A stretch of DNA of 64,000 nt from Enterococcus caccae ATCC BAA-1240 (GTDB taxonomy: Bacteria > Bacillota > Bacilli > Lactobacillales > Enterococcaceae): NCBI RefSeq assembly GCF_000407145.1, contig NZ_KE136472.1, forward strand, positions 911,658 to 975,657, written 5' to 3'. Positions within the stretch are counted from its first letter, which is position 1. The number at the start of each line of letters is the position of its first letter. This document shows, piece after piece, positions 16,732 through 23,204 of the stretch. Under the pieces are notes generated by a model that had not been told where the DNA came from, did not search any database, and worked only from the letters and a program-made list of their open reading frames with translations. A program made the translations under genes and the position numbers.

Positions 16732-17565
16732 ATGAAAATCAAAAAGGTGCTCAATCAAAATGCTGTACTCGTCATCGACAAAGAACAAGAAAAAGTAGCT
16801 GTTGGCAAAGGCGTGGGTTTTAACAAAAAGAAAAATGATGTATTATCCCCACAACAAGTGGAGCGAATGTTTGTAATGGAACCAGAAGGCTTGAAAAAGT
16901 TGCAAGTTTTATTATCACAAATCGATGAAAAGTATTTTTTTGTCACAGAAGAAATCATTGTTCATGCTGAGACGATTCTTGGTGAGAAGCTGAATGAACA
17001 CATCAATATTGGTTTAAGTGATCATATTGCGTTTGCAGCTGAGAATATTCAAAATAACATCATTGTGAGAAATAAGCTTTTACACGAAATCGAAATTCTG
17101 TATACTGAAGAGTTTTCGATTGCACAATGGGCAGTTGATTATTTGACACAAACGTTGGGGATTCCTTTTAGTTATGATGAAGCTGGCTACATCGCGATCC
17201 ATATTCACAGTGCTCGTAGTGGACGAACGGATAATAGTAAAAGTATTCGTGAAGTCACAATTGTTTCAGAAATTATTCATTTGATCGAGCAAGAATTGGG
17301 GATCAATATCCATGATGAAAAGATGAGTCTAAGTTATTCACGATTAGTCAATCATCTACGCTTGTTTATTCACCGTTTTCAGCAAAGTCAGTATGCGGTT
17401 TTGGACGATGAAATTTTGGATATTGTGCGCAAAAAATATGCAGAAAGTTACGAGATATCGAAAAAGGTTCAAGTTTTGTTAATGAGAAATTTTCACTACC
17501 AAGTTCCAAATGAAGAATTAGGTTATCTGGCTATTCATATCGAACGGCTGAAGATGATCAAATAA
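16732..17565 (+). CDS. BglG-family transcriptional antiterminator (LicT/GlcT type)
   Basis: The 277-residue protein has an N-terminal RNA-binding CAT domain (MKIKKVLNQNAVLVID, GKGVGFNKK) and two PRDs with phosphorylatable His (about residues 60-170 and 175-275; EAGYIAIHIHSAR and NEELGYLAIHIER). Members bind RAT hairpins to prevent termination when their PTS substrate is present. The frame opens at 16636, but the domain begins at ATG 16732 with GAGGAA upstream. It lies 21 bases before the EIICBA gene, so it probably governs that gene together with itself through the shared leader. Confidence 0.88.
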   Translation: MKIKKVLNQNAVLVIDKEQEKVAVGKGVGFNKKKNDVLSPQQVERMFVMEPEGLKKLQVLLSQIDEKYFFVTEEIIVHAETILGEKLNEHINIGLSDHIAFAAENIQNNIIVRNKLLHEIEILYTEEFSIAQWAVDYLTQTLGIPFSYDEAGYIAIHIHSARSGRTDNSKSIREVTIVSEIIHLIEQELGINIHDEKMSLSYSRLVNHLRLFIHRFQQSQYAVLDDEILDIVRKKYAESYEISKKVQVLLMRNFHYQVPNEELGYLAIHIERLKMIK

Positions 17566-17586
17566 AAGACAAAGGAAGAGACAAAA

Positions 17587-19581
17587 ATGAAAGCATATAT
17601 GCAAAGAATGGGACGCTCGTTGATGCTTCCTGTAGCGGTATTACCAGCTGCTTCTCTATTAGTAGGGATTGCAAACTGGATCGTAGGAACTGTTGGACCA
17701 AGCGCTGCTACAACATTTTTAATGAATGGCGGACTCGCTATTCTTGATAATTTAGCACTATTATTCGCTGTTGGTTTAGCACTAGGTATGTCAAAAGACA
17801 AGGATGGTTCTGCAGCACTTGCAGGGTTAGTTGCGTATTTAGTTCCTAAAGCGGTTTTGAGTACAGCTTCTGTTCAATCATTAATGGGATTGAAAGACAT
17901 TGCTGACGTAAGTCCAGCATTCAACAGCATGGGAAACAATGTGTTTGTTGGGATCGTAGCAGGTTTAACAGCTGCTGCAATGTATAATAAGTTCCATAAT
18001 GTGAAATTGCCAATGGCTCTTTCATTCTTTAGTGGTAAACGTTTAGTTCCAATCATGTCAGCTATTGCTATGTTGGCTATTTCATTTGTATTATTATTTA
18101 TTTGGCCAGTTGTTTATGATGGACTAGTGGCATTTGGTGAAGCAATTTCTAGTTTAGGTTTTGTTGGAGCTGGGTTATATGGATTCTTCAACCGTCTATT
18201 GATTCCAACAGGCTTACACCATGCGTTGAACTCAGTTTTCTGGTTTGATGTTGCAAATATCAATGATATCGGTAACTTCTTAGCTGGGCAACAAGCTTTA
18301 GATTCAGGTAAAGCAATTATTGGTCAAACTGGTATGTACCAAGCTGGTTTCTTCCCAGTAATGATGTTCGGTTTACCAGCTGGAGCATTCGCAATTTATC
18401 AATGTGCTCGTCCAGAGAAGAAAAAAGTAACGGCTTCATTAATGTTAGCCGCAGGCTTCGCTTCTTTCTTTACAGGTGTTACTGAACCCTTAGAATTTTC
18501 ATTTATGTTTGTTGCATGGCCATTATATGTAGTACATGCTATTCTTACAGGTCTATCATTAGCGTTCGCTGCATTTATGCATTGGACTGCTGGATTTGCA
18601 TTTAGTGCTGGATTTGTTGACTTCTTCTTAAGTCTAAAAAATCCAGTTGCAAATCATCCTTTGATGCTAGTTGTTCAAGGTGTAGCTGTAGCTGCTATTT
18701 ACTACTTTGCTTTCCGCTTTGCAATCACTAAATTTAATTTAATGACTCCTGGTCGTGAAGAGGGTGAAGGCGAAGAAACACCTGACTTAGATGCTACAGG
18801 TGATAACAAATTTGCAATTTTAGCAAATAAAATCTACCAAGGTCTGGGTGCTGATGCGAACGTTACATCAATTGATAATTGTACAACTCGCTTGAGATTA
18901 ACTGTAAAAGATACAGGCAAAGTCGATCAAGCGAAAATTAAAGCAACAGGCGTTCCTGGTGTGAAAGTCATTGATGATACAAATATTCAAGTAATCGTCG
19001 GTACGGAAGTGCAATTTGTAGCAGATGAAATGAATAAAATCCGTAACGGTGCAGCTCCTGTTACAGGTGAACCTGCAAAAAAGCCTGAAGTGAAAACAGA
19101 AGCACCAAAAGTAACAGCAAAAGAAACTGAATTATATGCTGTTGCAAACGGAAAAGTTATACCAATTTCTGAAGTACAAGACGATGTTTTTTCAGCAAAA
19201 ATGATGGGTGATGGTTTTGCAGTTATCCCAACTGATGGTGAAGTAACAACTCCTGTTGCAGGTAAAATCACAAGTATTTTCCCAACAAAACATGCGTTAG
19301 GAATTCAAACAGATTCTGGTATCGAAGTGTTGTTACACATGGGCTTAGACACAGTTGAGCTAAAAGGTGCACCATTTACTTTACATGTTGAAGAAGGTCA
19401 AGTATTAAAACAAGGTGATAAAATTGCAACAATCGATCTAGCAGCTTTAGAAACTGCTGGTAAAAAATCTGATTTGATCGTTGTATTTACAAATCAAGAT
19501 GTTGTTGAAAGTTACGATTTAACAAAAGCAAATCAAACAGTTGCCGCTAATGATTCAATTGGTAAAGTAACTGTAAAATAA
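17587..19581 (+). CDS. nagE: PTS EIICBA, N-acetylglucosamine/glucose type
   Basis: A 664-residue fused permease: EIIC (about 1-385, ten or so membrane segments), EIIB (phosphocysteine Cys432 in DNCTTRLRL) and EIIA-Glc type domain (His584 in LLHMGLDTV). RLLIPTGLHHALN, GFFPVMMFGLPAGA and AGFAFSAGFVDFF follow E. coli NagE rather than PtsG, so I favour N-acetylglucosamine uptake. Glucose cannot be excluded. It carries and phosphorylates the sugar at the membrane. The gene follows the antiterminator closely and ends with its own terminator. Confidence 0.8.
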   Translation: MKAYMQRMGRSLMLPVAVLPAASLLVGIANWIVGTVGPSAATTFLMNGGLAILDNLALLFAVGLALGMSKDKDGSAALAGLVAYLVPKAVLSTASVQSLMGLKDIADVSPAFNSMGNNVFVGIVAGLTAAAMYNKFHNVKLPMALSFFSGKRLVPIMSAIAMLAISFVLLFIWPVVYDGLVAFGEAISSLGFVGAGLYGFFNRLLIPTGLHHALNSVFWFDVANINDIGNFLAGQQALDSGKAIIGQTGMYQAGFFPVMMFGLPAGAFAIYQCARPEKKKVTASLMLAAGFASFFTGVTEPLEFSFMFVAWPLYVVHAILTGLSLAFAAFMHWTAGFAFSAGFVDFFLSLKNPVANHPLMLVVQGVAVAAIYYFAFRFAITKFNLMTPGREEGEGEETPDLDATGDNKFAILANKIYQGLGADANVTSIDNCTTRLRLTVKDTGKVDQAKIKATGVPGVKVIDDTNIQVIVGTEVQFVADEMNKIRNGAAPVTGEPAKKPEVKTEAPKVTAKETELYAVANGKVIPISEVQDDVFSAKMMGDGFAVIPTDGEVTTPVAGKITSIFPTKHALGIQTDSGIEVLLHMGLDTVELKGAPFTLHVEEGQVLKQGDKIATIDLAALETAGKKSDLIVVFTNQDVVESYDLTKANQTVAANDSIGKVTVK

Positions 19582-19587
19582 GCTGAT

Positions 19588-19622
19588 AAAAGCTACCTGA
19601 GACTATTCTTAGGTAGCTTTTA
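19588..19622 (+). terminator. nagE terminator
   Basis: AAAAGCTACCT pairs with AGGTAGCTTTT around a 13-base loop, with T-rich DNA after it. Confidence 0.75.
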
Positions 19623-19727
19623 TTGCTTTTCTTGCTTTATTTTTTTTCTATGATATGGTTAAAGTGTAATTGATTTATGTTATTTAGCTTCAAGAGCTAG
19701 CCTATCGGTAAAAGATAAAAAAACAAA

Positions 19728-19768
19728 TAAGGTAAACTGTACCTTAGTTATTTTTTTTATTTTTTTGT
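19728..19768 (+). terminator. Possible leader terminator upstream of the 22-codon ORF
   Basis: TAAGGTA (19728-19734) pairs with TACCTTA (19740-19746), followed within 3 bases by a long T-rich tract (ATTTTTTTTATTTTTTTG). Between nagE and 19918 (336 bases) the only contents I see are this hairpin, the short ORF below and a second hairpin. No upstream promoter for it is obvious. Confidence 0.4.
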
Positions 19769-19819
19769 TGAGGTTGAACAAGCTCTTTCAGCTTTTAAAT
19801 TAGGAGGAGATTATCTTGC

Positions 19820-19888
19820 ATGAATAACGCTGGACACAAAGAAGTGCCAGTTGATGATCATACGGTTTCTTTGTGTCATATTGGGTAA
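19820..19888 (+). CDS. Possible 22-residue leader peptide with internal hairpin
   Basis: ATG 19820 is preceded by a very strong ribosome site (TTAGGAGGAGA, 9 bases away) and encodes MNNAGHKEVPVDDHTVSLCH plus Ile-Gly before TAA 19886-19888. Within it GACACAAAGAA (19833-19843) and TTCTTTGTGTC (19867-19877) form a perfect 11-base stem. The stop is 29 bases before the next gene. A strong start with a stable hairpin in the coding part looks like a translational or transcriptional attenuator, or a small protein gene. No homologue known to me. Confidence 0.4.
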   Translation: MNNAGHKEVPVDDHTVSLCHIG

Positions 19889-19917
19889 ATATGATAAAGA
19901 TGAAGGAGCGTAATCAC

Positions 19918-20274
19918 ATGATTATTATTAAAGGAAACAATCCGAGAAAAATCGACAAAATTTGGGAATTAGTAAAAAAAGAGCATACAGGGAAAAAAGT
20001 GGCAATCGTTGGCTATCCTGGAGAAATTCCACATAATTTTATTCGCGCAAAGCAAATGCCTACCTACGAAACAATGACAAAACACAATACACTTGACGAT
20101 TTAACACGCTTTTTAAAAGACACAAAAGATCGATTTGAAGCAATCATTCTATATCTTGATTGTGAATCTCATTTGATAGAGTCAATAAAGGAAACAACAA
20201 AGTCTTATAAAGAAAAGTTTATTTTAACTGTTTATGATGAAAATGTATATGAGCAAGTGGTGCATAGAGAATAA
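19918..20274 (+). CDS. Hypothetical protein, 118 aa
   Basis: Not recognised. A small soluble alpha/beta protein: MIIIKGNNPRKIDKIWELV, then KKVAIVGYPGEIP (about 25-37), a helical charged middle and FILTVYDENVYEQV at the end. The strand-helix-strand pattern resembles a nucleotide-binding fold, but there is no Walker A loop. The start is ATG 19918, with AAGGAG 8 bases upstream. It sits between the leader ORF and a 53-residue gene and runs in the same direction as tufB, from which a terminator-like hairpin separates it. Confidence 0.65.
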   Translation: MIIIKGNNPRKIDKIWELVKKEHTGKKVAIVGYPGEIPHNFIRAKQMPTYETMTKHNTLDDLTRFLKDTKDRFEAIILYLDCESHLIESIKETTKSYKEKFILTVYDENVYEQVVHRE

Positions 20275-20288
20275 AGGTGGTAAATGGT

Positions 20289-20450
20289 ATGAAAGAAAAG
20301 ACGGAACAATTGTTAGGACTGATCAAAAAATTCCAAACAGAAGATCTTTCATTAGATGATGCAATAGAACTTCGACGATTATCTGCAGAATTTACGAATG
20401 TCTGTGGTGAAACCGTTGAGCAGAAGATGGATCAGTTTTATAAGAAATGA
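20289..20450 (+). CDS. Hypothetical protein, 53 aa
   Basis: ATG 20289 follows AAAGGTGG by 9 bases and gives a 53-residue, largely helical, acidic protein (MKEKTEQLLGLIKKFQTEDL at the N terminus, one Cys in FTNVCGETVEQ). It begins 14 bases after the 118-residue gene and is surely its operon partner. No family recognised. The amphipathic helices suggest a small binding or adaptor protein. Confidence 0.6.
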   Translation: MKEKTEQLLGLIKKFQTEDLSLDDAIELRRLSAEFTNVCGETVEQKMDQFYKK

Positions 20451-20460
20451 GTAATTAACT

Positions 20461-20546
20461 GAAGGAGTTGCTTCTGCTCCTGCCGATTATTCAGATTTCT
20501 TGTGGCTGAGATATGACTCGTAGAGTTATGTTTCAGCCACTTTTTT
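20461..20546 (+). repeat. Dispersed intergenic repeat, copy 2 (3' part) ending in a terminator
   Basis: GTTGCTTCT...TTCTTGTGGCTGAGATATGACTCGTAGAG aligns with 1699-1755. The hairpin GTGGCTGAGATATGACTC (20502-20519) / GAGTTATGTTTCAGCCAC (20523-20540) has 18 pairs including three G-T wobbles, a GTA loop and six T. It terminates the two small genes. Outer-stem bases differ from copy 1 on both arms, so pairing is kept. Confidence 0.78.
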
Positions 20547-20586
20547 ATAGTTAAATCCTATCACTTATAAATAGTAAGCAAATAAG

Positions 20587-20614
20587 TTGTCTATTTGGTT
20601 TAAAGGTATATAAT
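20587..20614 (+). promoter_or_regulatory. tufB promoter
   Basis: TTGTCT (20587-20592), 16 bases, TATAAT (20609-20614). Transcription would begin near 20621, directly at the CtsR-like repeat. Confidence 0.65.
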
Positions 20615-20623
20615 AACACTATA

Positions 20624-20644
20624 AAGGTCAGGGAAGGTCAACGA
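20624..20644 (+). promoter_or_regulatory. CtsR-like operator upstream of tufB
   Basis: AAGGTCAGGGAAGGTCAACG contains two direct GGTCA heptad cores at 20626-20630 and 20636-20640, exactly 10 bases apart. The Firmicute CtsR site is RGTCAAANANRGTCAAA with the same 10-base period. The core RGTCA of both halves is perfect; bases 6-7 of each half deviate. Its place over the inferred start site is where a repressor acts. Confidence 0.6.
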
Positions 20645-20692
20645 GGAATTGATTTTCTACTGAATCTTTAAACAAAATAGGAGGTTTGTAAA

Positions 20693-21880
20693 ATGGCAAA
20701 ACAACATTATGACAGAAGTAAACCACATGTAAATATCGGCACAATCGGACATGTCGATCACGGGAAGACAACATTGACCGCTGCAATCACAACAGTATTA
20801 GGAAAAAAAGGCCTAGCAAACCCACAAGACTATGCTAGTATTGATGCAGCACCAGAAGAACGTGAACGTGGGATCACAATCAACACATCTCATGTCGAAT
20901 ATGAAACAGAAGCTCGTCACTATGCTCATATTGATGCGCCAGGGCACGCAGATTATGTTAAAAATATGATTACAGGTGCGGCACAAATGGATGGAGCAAT
21001 TTTAGTAGTATCAGCAACAGATGGTCCAATGCCACAAACACGGGAACATATCTTGTTATCTCGTCAAGTGGGCGTAAAATATTTGATAGTTTTCCTTAAC
21101 AAAGTCGACTTAGTTGATGACGATGAATTGATCGATTTAGTTGAAATGGAAGTTCGTGAGTTACTAAATGAATATAATTTCCCAGGAGATGATACACCTA
21201 TCATCAAAGGTTCTGCTTTAAAAGCCTTACAAGGAGATTCAACTGCAGAAGCTGCTATTATGGAATTGATGGATACTGTGGATGCATATATTCCAACACC
21301 TGAAAGGGATACAGATAAACCATTATTACTACCAGTGGAAGATGTCTTTTCAATTACAGGACGCGGAACAGTTGCATCGGGTCGTATCGATCGTGGAAAA
21401 GTAAGTGTTGGGGATGAAGTCGAAATTGTCGGAATCAAACCTGATACACAAAAAGCTGTCGTTACAGGAATTGAAATGTTCCGTAAAACATTAGATTATG
21501 GGGAAGCTGGCGATAATGTTGGAGTTCTTTTAAGAGGGATCACTCGTGATGAGATTGAACGTGGTCAAGTTATTGCAAAACCTGGTTCGATTACACCACA
21601 TACGAAATTTATCGCAGAAGTTTACGTATTGACTAAAGAAGAAGGTGGACGTCATACCCCATTCTTTACGAATTACCGTCCGCAATTTTATTTCCGTACA
21701 ACAGACGTGACAGGGGTTGTAGAATTGCCGAGTGGTGTTGAAATGGTCATGCCTGGAGATAACGTAACGATGGATGTCGAATTGATTCATCCAATTGCAG
21801 TAGAACAAGGAACCACATTTTCAATTCGTGAAGGCGGACGAACTGTTGGTTCAGGTATTGTAACTGAAATCGAAAAATAA
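20693..21880 (+). CDS. tufB: Elongation factor Tu, second (streptococcal-type) copy
   Basis: The 395-residue GTPase delivers aminoacyl-tRNA to the ribosome. G1 [10 protein letters not shown]2 RGITINT, G3 DAPGHADY and G4 NKVD are intact. Compared with enterococcal str-operon EF-Tu as I remember it, this copy shares streptococcal features: [77 protein letters not shown], ending EIEK. That fits the horizontally acquired tufB described in several enterococci. It stands alone without fusA or rpsG, behind its own promoter and CtsR-like site. All functional motifs are intact, so it is probably active. Confidence 0.9.
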   Translation: MAKQHYDRSKPHVNIGTIGHVDHGKTTLTAAITTVLGKKGLANPQDYASIDAAPEERERGITINTSHVEYETEARHYAHIDAPGHADYVKNMITGAAQMDGAILVVSATDGPMPQTREHILLSRQVGVKYLIVFLNKVDLVDDDELIDLVEMEVRELLNEYNFPGDDTPIIKGSALKALQGDSTAEAAIMELMDTVDAYIPTPERDTDKPLLLPVEDVFSITGRGTVASGRIDRGKVSVGDEVEIVGIKPDTQKAVVTGIEMFRKTLDYGEAGDNVGVLLRGITRDEIERGQVIAKPGSITPHTKFIAEVYVLTKEEGGRHTPFFTNYRPQFYFRTTDVTGVVELPSGVEMVMPGDNVTMDVELIHPIAVEQGTTFSIREGGRTVGSGIVTEIEK

Positions 21881-21888
21881 ATGAAAAA

Positions 21889-21924
21889 GAATCTTTGATG
21901 CTATGGATCAGAGATTCTTTTTTT
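21889..21924 (+). terminator. tufB terminator
   Basis: AGAATCTTTGAT pairs with ATCAGAGATTCT around CTATGG-type loop bases, then seven or more T. Confidence 0.75.
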
Positions 21925-21995
21925 GATTTATAAAAAATTCGAGAAGTGATCAATCTATGCTATACTATTTAACAAAAAGAGTAGGGGTAAAATAA

Positions 21996-22892
21996 ATGAA
22001 ATGTACGGTTGTACAAGTAGATGCATTTACAGAAATTGCTGGACAAGGAAATCCAGCTGGAGTTGTGTTTGAGGGAGACAAGTATACCACTGAAGAAATG
22101 CAGGCAATTGCAAAGAAAGTCGGTTTTAATGAAACAGTTTTTATTTGCCTCAGTAAAAGTAAAAACGCTGCACTTAAATTAAGATATTTTACGCCTGGTC
22201 ATGAAACACCCCTTTGCGGACATGCAACAATAGCAGCTATTTTTGCTCTATATAATGAAAAAAAAGACCAGCGGCTACACATTGAAACAGGTGTTGGTAT
22301 TCTGCCAATCAGATATGTTGAAAAAACAAAACAAATTACAATGAAACAAGCGGAACCAAAATTTATTGAGTTTAAAGGAGATAAAAGTGCACTGTGTCTA
22401 AGCTTGGGGATTGAACAAAATGATCTCCACCCTAATTTGCCAATCAAATATGGGAATACTGGATCATGGACCTTAATCATACCGGTTGTGAATGCTTCAA
22501 TTTTAGACAAAATGAAGCCAAGTCCAGAAATGTTTCCAGATGTTTTGAACGAGTTACCTAAGTCATCGGTCCATCCGTTTGCGGTTATTTCTGAACATGA
22601 AGGCACATTCACAGCGAGGCATTTTTCTTCACCGTACTCTGGAACAATAGAGGATTCAGTCACAGGTACAGCTTCTGGAGTGATGGGAGCTTACGTATTG
22701 AATCACATTTATGAGAATGATGAAGAGAAAGAGATCCGTGTTTCACAAGGGAAACATGTTCAAAGGCAAGGGGTAGTTTCAGTTCATGTTATTCGTTCTA
22801 AAATTGGTGCGCACCAAGTCAGTATTTCTGGAACAGCTTGTCTAAATAAACAATTTGAAGTAATGATAGAAGATAGAAAGCAAGAAGAGTGA
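21996..22892 (+). CDS. PhzF-family isomerase
   Basis: The 298 residues form the two-lobed diaminopimelate-epimerase-like fold of PhzF proteins. QGNPAGVVF (17-25), Glu46 in GFNETVF (the PhzF catalytic Glu), PLCGHATIAA and DSVTGTASGVMGAY are diagnostic. The family includes trans-2,3-dihydro-3-hydroxyanthranilate isomerase, but no phenazine genes are near, so the substrate is unknown. GGGG lies 7 bases before ATG 21996. The gene is monocistronic, followed by repeat copy 3. Confidence 0.85.
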   Translation: MKCTVVQVDAFTEIAGQGNPAGVVFEGDKYTTEEMQAIAKKVGFNETVFICLSKSKNAALKLRYFTPGHETPLCGHATIAAIFALYNEKKDQRLHIETGVGILPIRYVEKTKQITMKQAEPKFIEFKGDKSALCLSLGIEQNDLHPNLPIKYGNTGSWTLIIPVVNASILDKMKPSPEMFPDVLNELPKSSVHPFAVISEHEGTFTARHFSSPYSGTIEDSVTGTASGVMGAYVLNHIYENDEEKEIRVSQGKHVQRQGVVSVHVIRSKIGAHQVSISGTACLNKQFEVMIEDRKQEE

Positions 22893-22969
22893 GGTAAAAG
22901 AGTCTAATGTTTGCCACTGATAGCTAAGTATGGACAGTTTTTCATTCGTACAACCTTGTATTTTTCAGC

Positions 22970-23204
22970 AAATTCAGCTTATTTCCGAGGGCATCAAATC
23001 TTAATGCTTCAGCATATAGAAACTAAAGAAAGCCACGCATCTATCAGATATTCTGTATTGTATACCATCGAATTACTTCGTTTTTTTGCGAGGGACAACA
23101 ATGTGCTGGAAGTTTAACATAGTAGCTGAATTTTCACCATCTTTTATTCGGATTTTAAGGGGCTGAGATATAACTCAAACAGTTAGCTCAGCCCCATTTT
23201 TTAT
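22970..23204 (+). repeat. Dispersed intergenic repeat, copy 3
   Basis: The 308-base gap between the PhzF and mprF genes holds modules collinear with 1552-1774: CTTATTTCC, CTTAATGCTTCAGCAT (near 23000), ATTGTATACCATCGAATTAC (near 23055), GGACAACAATGTGCTGG, and the closing hairpin GGGGCTGAG (23159-23167) / CTCAGCCCC (23187-23195) with inner AACT/AGTT and a run of T. An open frame at 22911-23117 lies inside the repeat and has no ribosome site, so I do not call a gene. Confidence 0.65.

Noticed and set aside
22911-23117. 68-codon open frame after the PhzF gene
   Set aside because: It lies within an intergenic repeat, lacks a ribosome site and its composition is not protein-like.
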